DNA of 24,061 nt from JBOFMT01 sp051658525 (GTDB taxonomy: Bacteria > Bacillota_I > Bacilli_A > Erysipelotrichales > Erysipelotrichaceae). Where the stretch lies: contig JBOFMT010000024.1 of assembly GCA_051658525.1 (NCBI GenBank), forward strand, positions 1 through 24,061. Reading direction: 5' to 3'. Positions within the stretch are counted from its first letter, which is position 1, and every line of letters begins with the position of its first letter. The notes under the pieces are model-generated. The model was given only the letters and a program-made list of their open reading frames with translations, had not been told where the DNA came from and ran no database searches. The translations under genes were made by a program, and so were the position numbers. Positions 7,344-15,801 of the stretch are shown one piece after another.

Positions 7344-8432
7344 TTAGAGAAAACTATGATAGTCAATTTCCATCGATAATTTATCTTGAATTTTTGCAAG
7401 TGCTTTGATAAAGAGTGGTTTATCAAATACAGCTACATCCAAATAGGTATAATTTACCCCGATTGCTCCACCGATCACACGCGCAATACCAAGGGGATAC
7501 AATAGGGATTGTAGTTGTTTTTCTAAGGTTTGTTTCAATAAGGCATTGTTTTCACCTTCGTATTTGTTACGGTAAACGAAGTATCCATATTCCCCACCAA
7601 GATCGAAGAATTCACCAGCTGCTTGGGTTTCATCACGTAAGCTTTCTGAAATGAGTTGTTCATGTGTTGTAGTAATAAACAACATATCGTGACGAATCGT
7701 TTCACTAATACGCTCTTCCTCAAGTTTAAATACATGGTAAATATCCAATAAGGAATGATAGGTTGGCCATTCTTTTTGATCTACAACAAATGCTAAGACT
7801 TCAAAGAGTTGTTCCAAGGCAACAAATGGAAGTGATGTTGTTTCCGTTAGTAATTCTTCCAATTCTTCATCACTATAAGGGTGCAGTTGCATCGCATCGA
7901 TTGCTTTTACACTAACCGCACTAATATAAGCTTGTAAATATAAGTCTCCTACAAAGTATTGCAACATTTGGTTGGCAACCATTTGTGAATTTGCTTCATC
8001 CAAGTGATTGAATGCAGGTGATTGCACTTCTAATGCAAAGGTTTTGGTTGTTTCATCCATACTTACTTCTACTTGGAAGGCATCGTAATGATATTGCTCT
8101 TCGCCTACTGGAACATAAGTATGAAAGGCTTTATCACTCAACGGTTGACGATAAGCGTTGATAATCCAAAAATCAACCAACTCTTTTGGAGCTTGATCTT
8201 TTAAGGTTTGCGCAATCAATTGTAAGTTTTTATCTAAAATTGGTAAAAAGCTTAACTCAAAAAAAGAACCATCGCTCTCTATTTCTACTGCTAAGCCAAA
8301 TAAATCTTGGGAAAGTCCAACAAGTTCTTCAACATAACTTTCATGTTCCCCTTTGGCAAAAGCCAAACGCAAGTTGGCTTCTTCTTTGGAAAATGCAGTC
8401 CAAAACTGTTTGATATTTTTTTTAATACTCAT
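7344..8432 (-). CDS. Uncharacterised 362-residue cytoplasmic protein
   Basis: I do not recognise a characterised family. There is no signal peptide or membrane segment, and the protein is acidic. The N-terminal part (residues 8-110: a helix with FWxxF, then VEIESDGSFFELSF and a WIINAYRQP strand) resembles a widespread uncharacterised group in Firmicutes and Bacteroidetes. The C-terminal half has GGEYGYFVYRNKYEG and a closing GIARVIGGAIGVNYTYLDVAVFD segment suggestive of an alpha/beta domain. Start: ATG with AAGAGGT upstream. It follows the parC terminator and so has its own transcript; no terminator separates it from yqeG, so read-through into the yqe operon is possible. The frame is intact and is clearly coding. 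Confidence 0.8.
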   Translation of the reverse strand: MSIKKNIKQFWTAFSKEEANLRLAFAKGEHESYVEELVGLSQDLFGLAVEIESDGSFFELSFLPILDKNLQLIAQTLKDQAPKELVDFWIINAYRQPLSDKAFHTYVPVGEEQYHYDAFQVEVSMDETTKTFALEVQSPAFNHLDEANSQMVANQMLQYFVGDLYLQAYISAVSVKAIDAMQLHPYSDEELEELLTETTSLPFVALEQLFEVLAFVVDQKEWPTYHSLLDIYHVFKLEEERISETIRHDMLFITTTHEQLISESLRDETQAAGEFFDLGGEYGYFVYRNKYEGENNALLKQTLEKQLQSLLYPLGIARVIGGAIGVNYTYLDVAVFDKPLFIKALAKIQDKLSMEIDYHSFL

Positions 8433-8466
8433 AGATACCTCTTCTTTTTCAACAATATAATAGCAT

Positions 8467-8500
8467 AAAAAACAAATAAAGTGTGAAGCTCACACTTTAT
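8467..8500 (-). terminator. Terminator of parE-parC
   Basis: An uninterrupted 11-bp stem, ATAAAGTGTGA (8476-8486) with TCACACTTTAT (8490-8500), has a 3-nt loop and leads on the - strand into TTTGTTTTTT. The parC stop codon (8497-8499) lies inside the stem. Confidence 0.85.
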
Positions 8501-10959
8501 AAGTCAAGATTTAACATTTCAAAATTTTGTTCTTTTACTTCTTCTGTTTCACTTGTTTTCTCAACAAAAGCAATGCGTTGTAAATGTTGATACAAGTAGA
8601 AATTGTCGTTGTGCAATGCGCTTGAGAAAGTTGCGTCTTTGCTCATGATTGTAATATCTTTCATATCAATGGCTTGATTGTCACCATTTTGAAGGAAGAA
8701 ACTCTCATTCAACCCTTTGGCAATCACATAACGCAAACGATATGGATTGGTCTTATTCTTCTTACAAATCATTTCACCACGTGCTGGACGTCCGGTTTTT
8801 CCAATTTCATTTGCCTTCATACGTTTGCTGCCACCTTGGCTGTTAAGGAAGACCACTTGATCTTGTTCTTTGATGATACAAGCATCCACCATCTGATCCT
8901 CAACTAGGTTCATCGCTTTTACCCCTTTGGCTTTGGCACTCGTTAAAGGAATCAAAGAAATATTGTAACGTGTTACATAACCTTTTTCACTCAACAAGCA
9001 AACCTCACTACCTGGATAAGCAACTAGGGTTTGCACCACTTCATCATCCTTGGCAAGATTCATCCCATTGAACAGTTTATTGTTACGAGAAACTTCAAAG
9101 TCAGCCAAAGCTGTTTTCTTTATCATCCCCTGTTTACTCAAAGAAATGATATAAGCTTCACTTGCGAAATTATCCATCGCATAGGTTGCGACAATGGAAT
9201 CGGTATTTTCCATCTTCACATAAGCGTTAAGATGGGAACCGATATCCTTCCATTTAGCTTCTTCTATTTCATGCACATCCAAATATCCATACTGTCCAAG
9301 TTTGGTAAAGAATAATACTTTATCAACGGTATTGATTTCTCCATACCCAAGCAATTCATCTCCATCCTTGATTTTAGTTTGAATATCACTCGCTCCAAAC
9401 GAACGCAGACTTACACGTTTGATATATCCCGCTTTGGACATCGTTAACATCACTTTTTCATTGGCGATCATCGCTTGTTTATTGATGACAAGTTCTTCAA
9501 TATTTGCTTGGATATCGCTTTTTCTTGGTGTTGCATATCGTTTTTTGATTTCTTTTAATTCCGAAATAATCGTTTTGTTTAATAGTGCTGGTTGTTCCAT
9601 AATATCCAATAAGTCTTTCATCTCTGCTGTTAAGGTTGCATATTCACCTTGTAGCGCAGTGACATCGGTATTACTTAAACGATACAAACGTAAAACAACA
9701 ATCGCTTCTGCTTGTTCTTCACTAAAGTCAAAGCGTGCAATGATTTTTGCTTTCGCATCCGCTTTGTCTTGTGCATTACGAATGATCGCAATGACTTCAT
9801 CGAGAACTGAAATCGCTTTGATCAGTCCTTCTACTAGATGAGCACGTTTGGCTTTTTTATCATAATCATAACGACTTCGCTTATAAACCACTTCTTTACG
9901 GTGCTCAATATAAGCATCGATCATCTCTAAGATTCCAAGTTGTAATGGACGCTTATGCACAATAGAAACCATATTGTAGTTATAGTAAACTTGTAAGTCG
10001 GTATTTTTATACAAATATTGAACAATTAAATTGGCATCAACATCTTTTTTCACATCGATGACAATATTCAATCCATTACGATCACTCTCATCACGCACAT
10101 CCAATAAACCATCAATCGTCTTATTGATGCGAATCTCATCAATCTTTTTCACAAGATTGCTTTTGATTACTTCATATGGAATCTCATGAATCACAATTTG
10201 TTGGTTGGTTTTATTTTGAACAATCTTCAGTTTCGAACGTACGACCACACGTCCCTTTCCTTTTTCAAAGGCATCTTTGATACCATCCACACCTTGAATG
10301 GTACCACCTGTTGGAAAGTCAGGTCCTAAAATATGTTGCATCAGCGCATCAAGACCACAGTTTGGATTTTTCATCCGATGAATGGTTCCATCGATGACTT
10401 CACCTAGGTTGTGGGGAGGAATATTAGTTGCATACCCTGCTGCAATACCCGTAATCCCATTGACAAGCAAGTTTGGATACGCGGCTGGAAGTACGGTTGG
10501 TTCACTGGAAGTATCATCAAAGTTTGGTGCAAAGTGAACCGTATTTTTATCAATATCACGTAATAAAGTTTCAGAGATTGGTGCTAAGCGTGCTTCGGTA
10601 TAACGCATCGCTGCAGCTGGATCATCATCAATACTCCCGTTATTTCCATGCATATCAATGAGCATTTCTCGCATTTTCCAGTATTGGCTCATACGTACCA
10701 TCGCATCATAAACACTAGAGTCTCCATGTGGGTGATAGTTACCAATAACCAAACCGACGGTTTTTACCGATTTACGATAACCGCGCTCTGAAGTATTTCC
10801 ATCCTCATACATCGCATATAAAATACGACGTTGTACCGGTTTTAAACCATCGCGTACATCCGGTAAAGCACGATCTTGAATAATATATTTGGAATAGCGC
10901 CCAAAGCGCTCTCCCATGATTTCTTCTAGAGGTGTGGTAATGACATTTTGTTGTTTCAT
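8497..10959 (-). CDS. parC: DNA topoisomerase IV subunit A (ParC)
   Basis: The 820-residue subunit breaks and rejoins DNA in topoisomerase IV, which unlinks daughter chromosomes. The winged-helix active site has catalytic Tyr120 (AAMRYTEA). YHPHGDSSVYDAM (75-87) is the ParC version of the quinolone-resistance region; Ser81 and Asp85, at the positions usually altered in resistance, are both wild type. The GxGx breakage domain, coiled coil and beta-pinwheel C-terminal domain follow. A GyrA origin is less likely because the partner is ParE-like and the QRDR reads SSVYD. Its ATG overlaps the parE stop (ATGA) with GGAGG just upstream, so the two are translationally coupled. Confidence 0.95.
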   Translation of the reverse strand: MKQQNVITTPLEEIMGERFGRYSKYIIQDRALPDVRDGLKPVQRRILYAMYEDGNTSERGYRKSVKTVGLVIGNYHPHGDSSVYDAMVRMSQYWKMREMLIDMHGNNGSIDDDPAAAMRYTEARLAPISETLLRDIDKNTVHFAPNFDDTSSEPTVLPAAYPNLLVNGITGIAAGYATNIPPHNLGEVIDGTIHRMKNPNCGLDALMQHILGPDFPTGGTIQGVDGIKDAFEKGKGRVVVRSKLKIVQNKTNQQIVIHEIPYEVIKSNLVKKIDEIRINKTIDGLLDVRDESDRNGLNIVIDVKKDVDANLIVQYLYKNTDLQVYYNYNMVSIVHKRPLQLGILEMIDAYIEHRKEVVYKRSRYDYDKKAKRAHLVEGLIKAISVLDEVIAIIRNAQDKADAKAKIIARFDFSEEQAEAIVVLRLYRLSNTDVTALQGEYATLTAEMKDLLDIMEQPALLNKTIISELKEIKKRYATPRKSDIQANIEELVINKQAMIANEKVMLTMSKAGYIKRVSLRSFGASDIQTKIKDGDELLGYGEINTVDKVLFFTKLGQYGYLDVHEIEEAKWKDIGSHLNAYVKMENTDSIVATYAMDNFASEAYIISLSKQGMIKKTALADFEVSRNNKLFNGMNLAKDDEVVQTLVAYPGSEVCLLSEKGYVTRYNISLIPLTSAKAKGVKAMNLVEDQMVDACIIKEQDQVVFLNSQGGSKRMKANEIGKTGRPARGEMICKKNKTNPYRLRYVIAKGLNESFFLQNGDNQAIDMKDITIMSKDATFSSALHNDNFYLYQHLQRIAFVEKTSETEEVKEQNFEMLNLDL

Positions 10960-12881
10960 GCGTTATCCTCCAAACCAAATACATCTTCTAGGGTAAAACT
11001 TACATTTTCATCGATCCATTCACGACGTAAATGTGCTTTATCTCCCATCAGTACACTAACACGACGTTCTGCACTAATCGCATCATCAATGCTCACTTGA
11101 ATCAAAGTTCTTGACTCTGGGTTCATCGTTGTATCCCATAACTGATCAGCATTCATCTCTCCTAACCCTTTATAGCGTTGGATCATGTAACCTGAACCAT
11201 ATTCTTTTTTCAAGACTTCTAATTCTTCGTCACTATAGCCATAACTTACTTTTTTCCCTTTGCTAATTTTATACAAAGGAGGCAAAGCAATATACACCAT
11301 ACCAGCATCAATCAAGCCTTTCATGTAACGATAGAAGAACGTCAACAACAACACTTGAATGTGTGCTCCATCCGTATCGGCATCGGTCATGATAATGACT
11401 TTATGATAACTAGAATCTTCCGCATTAAAGCTAGCTCCCACGCCAGCACCAAGTGCATGAATAATCGTATTGAGCTCTTCATTTTTCTCAATTGCCGCAA
11501 TATTCGCTTTTTCAGTATTTAACACCTTTCCACGTAGCGGTAAGATTGCTTGATATTTAGAGTCACGTCCTTGTTTGGCACTTCCTCCGGCACTATCCCC
11601 TTCGACCAGATACAATTCTTTTTTTCTTGCATCCTTACTATTGGCTGCTGAGAGTTTCCCCGACAAGATTTTTTCACTCTTTGAACGGTTTTTCCCACTT
11701 CTTGCTTCTTCCCGCGCTTTTCTAGCTGCTTCACGCGCTAAGGCTGCACGTTGCATTTTACGAATCAAGGTGTGAGCCAATTCTTTGTTTTCTTCTAAGA
11801 AATAAACGAGTTGTTCACTCACCAACGCTTCCACCGCACTTTTGGCTTCGGCAGTTCCGAGTTTTCCTTTGGTTTGTCCTTCAAATTGCAACATTTTCTC
11901 ATTGATTCCAACGCTGACAATCATCGTTAACCCTTCTCGAATATCACTTCCATCAAAGTTTTTATCTTTTTCCTTTAACAGTCCATACCGTCTTGCATAA
12001 TCGTTTACCGCTTTGGTAAACGCACTTCTTGCCCCAACTTCATGCGTTCCTCCATCTTTGGTTCTAACCATATTAACAAAGGAGAACATGTTTTCTTGGT
12101 ACTCATCCGTATATTGGAACGCAAAGTCTACGCGAATGCTTTTTTCTTCCCCATGAAAACTAACGGGTGCATGAAAACATGTTTTATCTTCATGCAAGTA
12201 TTCCATAAACGCTTTTAGACCATGTTCAAAATGGAAGGATTCTTGTTTATCCTTGCGCTCATCACGAACGATCAAACGTAGGCCATTGAGTAAAAAAGCC
12301 GATTCACGACAACGCTCTACTATGGTCGTATAAGAAAATTTGGTTGTTGAAAAGATACGATCATCTGGTACAAAGGTAACTTTTGAACCTGTTTTATTTG
12401 TTTTTCCAATGACCTTTAGTTCAGAGATTTCCTTCCCTCCATTACGAAAGATCATTTGATAGATTTGTTTTCCATCTTTTACTTCCACAATCACTTGACG
12501 GGAAAGTGCATTTACTACACTGGCACCTACACCGTGTAATCCACCACTTGTTTTATAACCACCCGCTTCCGAGAACTTTCCTCCTGCATGCAGTACGGTA
12601 AAGATAACGGCAAGACTGGAAATGCCCTTGGCATGCATTCCAACTGGCATTCCGCGTCCTTCATCTTCAATCGTAATCGATTCATCTTTGTGAATGGTAA
12701 CTTGAACACAATTCCCATGTCCATTGATTGCCTCATCAATGGCATTGTCTAGGATTTCCCACACCAGGTGATGTAATCCTCTGGTATCTGTTGAACCAAT
12801 GTACATACCAGGACGTTTGCGTACGGCTTCTAAGCCTTCTAGGACTTGAATACTATTGGCATCATATTGTTTTTCTTTCAT
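10956..12881 (-). CDS. parE: DNA topoisomerase IV subunit B (ParE)
   Basis: The 641-residue ATPase subunit of topoisomerase IV. The GHKL ATPase shows Glu42 and Asn46 (EILDNAIDE), Asp73 with the GRGMP motif (75-79) and GGLHGVGAS (113-121). The TOPRIM domain shows EGDSAGG (Glu428) and DADTDG (Asp500, Asp502); the tail has QRYKGLGEMN. Length fits ParE or short GyrB; VIIMTDADTDGAHIQ and the following parC mark it as ParE. Start: ATG with GAGGAG about 8 nt upstream. It is first in the operon. Confidence 0.95.
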   Translation of the reverse strand: MKEKQYDANSIQVLEGLEAVRKRPGMYIGSTDTRGLHHLVWEILDNAIDEAINGHGNCVQVTIHKDESITIEDEGRGMPVGMHAKGISSLAVIFTVLHAGGKFSEAGGYKTSGGLHGVGASVVNALSRQVIVEVKDGKQIYQMIFRNGGKEISELKVIGKTNKTGSKVTFVPDDRIFSTTKFSYTTIVERCRESAFLLNGLRLIVRDERKDKQESFHFEHGLKAFMEYLHEDKTCFHAPVSFHGEEKSIRVDFAFQYTDEYQENMFSFVNMVRTKDGGTHEVGARSAFTKAVNDYARRYGLLKEKDKNFDGSDIREGLTMIVSVGINEKMLQFEGQTKGKLGTAEAKSAVEALVSEQLVYFLEENKELAHTLIRKMQRAALAREAARKAREEARSGKNRSKSEKILSGKLSAANSKDARKKELYLVEGDSAGGSAKQGRDSKYQAILPLRGKVLNTEKANIAAIEKNEELNTIIHALGAGVGASFNAEDSSYHKVIIMTDADTDGAHIQVLLLTFFYRYMKGLIDAGMVYIALPPLYKISKGKKVSYGYSDEELEVLKKEYGSGYMIQRYKGLGEMNADQLWDTTMNPESRTLIQVSIDDAISAERRVSVLMGDKAHLRREWIDENVSFTLEDVFGLEDNA

Positions 12882-12910
12882 ATTTTCAACTCCTCAATCT
12901 CGTATCTATG

Positions 12911-12939
12911 ATATTAACAAAAAAAAAAGAACATTACAA
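12911..12939 (-). promoter_or_regulatory. parE-parC promoter with an A10/T10 spacer tract
   Basis: On the - strand, TTGTAA (12934-12939) is followed by exactly 17 bp and TAATAT (12911-12916), each 4/6 to the sigma-A consensus. The spacer contains a run of ten T on this strand (A10 at 12919-12928). The start of transcription would be near 12904, about 23 bp before the parE ATG. Confidence 0.5.
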
Positions 12940-13080
12940 TCTTGTTAATGATCGGTTTTTATGATATTTCTATCCTATCACAAACCTGAAAAAAAAGCAT
13001 GGTCTAGAAAAAAAAAGCCAAAAAAAGCACTTATTTTTTCATCTTTTTCTAAATCTTAACCCTGTACTTCCTGCTTTTTA
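12940..13080. other. A/T-tract-rich divergent intergenic DNA
   Basis: No gene is seen. The stretch holds A8 (12989-12996), A9 (13008-13016), A7 (13020-13026), T6 (13034-13039) and T5 tracts, spaced at roughly one or two helical turns, which predicts intrinsic curvature upstream of the plsY promoter. Confidence 0.4.
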
Positions 13081-13089
13081 TGCTATCAT
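13081..13089 (+). promoter_or_regulatory. plsY extended -10 promoter element
   Basis: TGCTATCAT (TG-n-TATCAT, -10 at 13084-13089) lies shortly before the plsY ribosome binding site. No good -35 is present, which an extended -10 can tolerate. Confidence 0.45.
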
Positions 13090-13107
13090 AGTGTTGGAGG
13101 TATGTAT

Positions 13108-13704
13108 ATGTTACTATTAGCTTGTTTATTGGGATACTTTTTAGGTTCCTTACCCTTTGCCTTAATCATTGGGAAAGTCTTTTATAATACCGATGTTCGA
13201 AACTTCGGTTCTGGAAATCTTGGCGCATCCAATGCAGGACGTGTATTGGGTAAAAATGCTGCCATTGCTGTGAGTGTCCTTGACGTCTTAAAAGTGGTAT
13301 TTGCCATTTGGGTTACCACACTGTTCTCTCAAGAATTCGCCATCTTTGCAGGGGTCTTTGCTAGCATTGGACATTGCTATCCCATCTTTGCGAAATTTAA
13401 AGGTGGAAAAGCCGTATCCACGATGTTTGGGTTCTTATTTGGGATGAGTGCTTTTGTACTTTCCAACCCTTGGATGTTTCTAATCCCACTAGCAGTCTTC
13501 TTCGGACTATTAAAAATCACAAAAATTGTAAGTTTATCTTCGATGATCACCTCGGTATTCGTGGTATTCCTGGTTGGGTTTGTAAGCCAAAATATTGTGA
13601 TTACCATCGCCTTGGTATTACTGAGTGCTTTGATTATCTTTCGTCATCGCGGTAATATCGCGAAGATTAAAAACGGAACTGAAAATAAAATCAAATGGAT
13701 GTAA
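13108..13704 (+). CDS. plsY: Acyl-phosphate:glycerol-3-phosphate acyltransferase PlsY
   Basis: The 198-residue integral membrane enzyme moves acyl groups from acyl-phosphate to glycerol-3-phosphate, the first acylation step of phospholipid synthesis. It has five predicted membrane helices and the three cytoplasmic family motifs: GSGNLGASNAGR near residue 35, KFKGGKAVST near 93 and HRGNIAKIKNGTENK near the C-terminus. Two ATGs lie 6 bp apart; the first (13102) is 1 nt from GGAGG and the second (13108) is 7 nt from it, so the second is chosen. It is a single gene ending at a strong terminator, divergent from parE, with which plsY is often neighbour in Firmicutes. Confidence 0.95.
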   Translation: MLLLACLLGYFLGSLPFALIIGKVFYNTDVRNFGSGNLGASNAGRVLGKNAAIAVSVLDVLKVVFAIWVTTLFSQEFAIFAGVFASIGHCYPIFAKFKGGKAVSTMFGFLFGMSAFVLSNPWMFLIPLAVFFGLLKITKIVSLSSMITSVFVVFLVGFVSQNIVITIALVLLSALIIFRHRGNIAKIKNGTENKIKWM

Positions 13705-13728
13705 GACGCGAGAACGCGTCTTTTTTTT
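13703..13728 (+). terminator. plsY terminator
   Basis: AAGACGCG (13703-13710) pairs with CGCGTCTT (13715-13722) around AGAA, then a T8 tract ending at 13728. The stem begins within the plsY stop codon and the T-tract reaches the stop of the converging reductase gene. There is no T-tract on the - strand. Confidence 0.9.
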
Positions 13729-14698
13729 ATTTCATCATCCCTACCATTGCATGTGGTACGTAGTGTTCTGCTAAAGCTGCTAGTTCATCACTACTTAACG
13801 TAATGTTAGCACTAGCAACAACATCCGCTAAACGTTTTACTCGATTCACACCAACAATTGGGATTACGCCTCGATGTTGCAACCATGCCAAAGCAACTTC
13901 CACCATACTGACCCCTCTTTGGGATGCAATAGCTTCCACTACTGCTACCACCTTGCAATCTTGTGCTTGGGTTGCATCGTATTTCCCCTTTGCATAGACA
14001 TCTTCTTGGGCTCGTAAACTTTGACTGTTTGTGGAAACCAAGCGTCCTGCAGCAAGTGGACTGTAAGCCGTAAACACAACATCATTGGCCTTACAACAAG
14101 GTAACATTTCACGTTCTTCCTCACGATGAATCAAATTATAATGATTTTGCACATTCACAAAGCCAATCCAACCATGCGCTTTCGCAATTTGGTTGGCACG
14201 CTCTAGTTGCCAAGCATAACAATTGGAGATCCCAATTGCTTTGATCCTACCGTTACGTAAATGTGGTTGTAGTGCAGCCAACACTTCTTCAATGGGGTCC
14301 GCATCGTCCCACGCATGCCATAGATACAAGTCAATCCATGTAGTTTGCAGGCGCTTTAAACTTTGTGATACCATCGTATCGATAGGCGTTTGTACACTAA
14401 TACCTTGCTGATTGGACATCTTACGCGATAAAAACTTTGTCGAGATAACAACTTCTTCTCGAAGCTTTAAGCTTTGAAGTGCTTGTCCTAGGTATGACTC
14501 ACTCGTTCCATTTTGATAACTACTTGCCGTATCAAAAAAATGAATACCCATAGCAACAGCCGCAGCAACGACCGCTTCACACGCTTGTTGACTTTGTGTC
14601 CATGTGTGCATACCTGTACTTGGATCACCAAACCCCATACAACCTATCCCAATGGGAGATACTGTAACCCCGGATGATCCTAACTCTATTTTCTTCAT
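13727..14698 (-). CDS. Aldo/keto reductase
   Basis: A 323-residue NAD(P)H-dependent oxidoreductase with a TIM-barrel fold. The catalytic tetrad is visible: Asp56 and Tyr61 (FDTASSYQNG), Lys88 (ISTKF) and His128 (YLWHAWD). IGISNCY and the C-terminal PIVGVNRVKRL segment match cofactor-binding regions. The substrate cannot be told from sequence. The frame extends to an ATG at 14734, but the promoter hexamers lie inside that extension; the ATG at 14696-14698 follows GGGGGAGG and is the start. Divergent from the tocopherol-cyclase-like gene. Confidence 0.9.
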   Translation of the reverse strand: MKKIELGSSGVTVSPIGIGCMGFGDPSTGMHTWTQSQQACEAVVAAAVAMGIHFFDTASSYQNGTSESYLGQALQSLKLREEVVISTKFLSRKMSNQQGISVQTPIDTMVSQSLKRLQTTWIDLYLWHAWDDADPIEEVLAALQPHLRNGRIKAIGISNCYAWQLERANQIAKAHGWIGFVNVQNHYNLIHREEEREMLPCCKANDVVFTAYSPLAAGRLVSTNSQSLRAQEDVYAKGKYDATQAQDCKVVAVVEAIASQRGVSMVEVALAWLQHRGVIPIVGVNRVKRLADVVASANITLSSDELAALAEHYVPHAMVGMMK

Positions 14699-14718
14699 CT
14701 GCCTCCCCCTTTTTTTAT

Positions 14719-14747
14719 AGTATAGACAATTCAATAGTAGTAAGCAA
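14719..14747 (-). promoter_or_regulatory. Aldo/keto reductase promoter
   Basis: TTGCTT (14742-14747), exactly 17 bp, then TATACT (14719-14724) on the - strand. The predicted start near 14712 leaves a 14-nt leader with the ribosome binding site, which supports the shorter protein start. Confidence 0.6.
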
Positions 14748-14770
14748 TAGCGGTTCCTTGATGTTTATAA

Positions 14771-14798
14771 TTGCAAGTATAAAAATCTAAGGTACACT
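14771..14798 (+). promoter_or_regulatory. Promoter of the tocopherol-cyclase-like gene
   Basis: TTGCAA (14771-14776), 16 bp, then TACACT (14793-14798), each 4/6 to consensus, placed just before the AGAGGTG ribosome binding site of the gene at 14818. Confidence 0.4.
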
Positions 14799-14817
14799 AG
14801 AAAAAAAGAGGTGCCTT

Positions 14818-15801
14818 ATGCGAACGACAAAAAGAAGACGTGAATTAGTACAAACCAGCTTTCTACAACCCAATCGCTTTGAAGGTTATTATTTTAAACA
14901 CACCAATGCCAAACAAGGTAGAGCCATTAGTTTTATTGTAGGTTTTTCCACCTTTCAAGCCGATCCCCATGCCTTTATTCAAGTATTGCAAGTACCAGGT
15001 AGTACTACCCACTACCTGCGCTTTCAACTTTCAGAGTGTAAAGTACAAAACGAACCATTTCAACTATCAATTGCTAACAACCATTTTAGTTTTGATGGTT
15101 GTCTGCTTGATTTAAAGGATGAAACCATCACAATCAAAGGTTCCTTGCAATATCGAGGGTTCACCCCACTTCCCAAACGCTACGGCACCCAAAGTATTAT
15201 GGGTCCCTTTGACTACCTTCCCGGCATGCAATGTATGCATGGCATTGTTAGTATGCAACATCAAGTCCATGGTTCTTTATGGATCAATAATAACTTTTAT
15301 GATTATGCAAATAGCAATGGCTACATCGAAAAGGATTGGGGGAGTAGTTTTCCCAAACACTATGTATGGATTCATGCCAATGATTTCTCAAAACCAGTAA
15401 GCTTCTTTTTCTCCTTAGCACACATCCCCTACCTTCGCAAAAGCTTTGATGGTTTTATTTGTAACTTCTACATCAACGGAGAACACTTACGCTTTGCTAC
15501 CTACAATCATGCAACTTTAACGATTCTAAACATCCAAGAAGACCAGATCAGCTTTGAAGTCAGTAAAGCTGCGCATCGTATTGTAGTCGTTGCTAAGAGC
15601 AAAGAAAAAGGCGTCCTATTGGCGCCAAAAGAGGGGGCAATGATTGAAGCAATCAAGGAAGGCTTACAAGGTGAAGTACATCTTTGTTACTATCATCAAG
15701 ATGCCCTAATCTTCGAAGAAACATCTACGCTTGCAGGAATTGAGTTGGTTCATGCAACCGCTTTTAATAAGCATCGCTCAACCCACAACCACAAGCACTA
15801 A
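14818..15801 (+). CDS. Tocopherol-cyclase-like family protein
   Basis: The 327-residue protein matches the tocopherol cyclase fold family seen in plants, cyanobacteria and scattered Firmicutes. An N-terminal FEGYYFKH segment (21-28) and the signature GYIEKDWGSSFP (168-179) followed by YVWIHANDF are the family's most conserved blocks. In plants the enzyme closes the chromanol ring of vitamin E; the function in Firmicutes, which lack tocopherols, is unknown. No signal peptide is seen and the C-terminus is His-rich. Start: ATG after AGAGGTG. The last 38 bp overlap, tail to tail, the gene on the other strand. It lies next to predicted lipid glycosylation and acylation genes, so a lipid or isoprenoid ligand is a reasonable guess. 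Confidence 0.8.
   Translation: MRTTKRRRELVQTSFLQPNRFEGYYFKHTNAKQGRAISFIVGFSTFQADPHAFIQVLQVPGSTTHYLRFQLSECKVQNEPFQLSIANNHFSFDGCLLDLKDETITIKGSLQYRGFTPLPKRYGTQSIMGPFDYLPGMQCMHGIVSMQHQVHGSLWINNNFYDYANSNGYIEKDWGSSFPKHYVWIHANDFSKPVSFFFSLAHIPYLRKSFDGFICNFYINGEHLRFATYNHATLTILNIQEDQISFEVSKAAHRIVVVAKSKEKGVLLAPKEGAMIEAIKEGLQGEVHLCYYHQDALIFEETSTLAGIELVHATAFNKHRSTHNHKH

Noticed and set aside
9419..9841. 140-residue + strand frame inside parC
   Set aside because: It is antisense to a highly conserved gene with clear ParC motifs, has no ribosome binding site and no family resemblance; a shadow frame.
10710..10760. Possible fluoroquinolone-resistance change in the ParC QRDR
   Set aside because: Ser81 and Asp85 are both the susceptible-type residues; no altered position is seen.
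12985..13050. A-runs and T-runs as a terminator for parE or plsY
   Set aside because: Both flanking genes start here, pointing away, and no stable stem with a following T-tract can be drawn.
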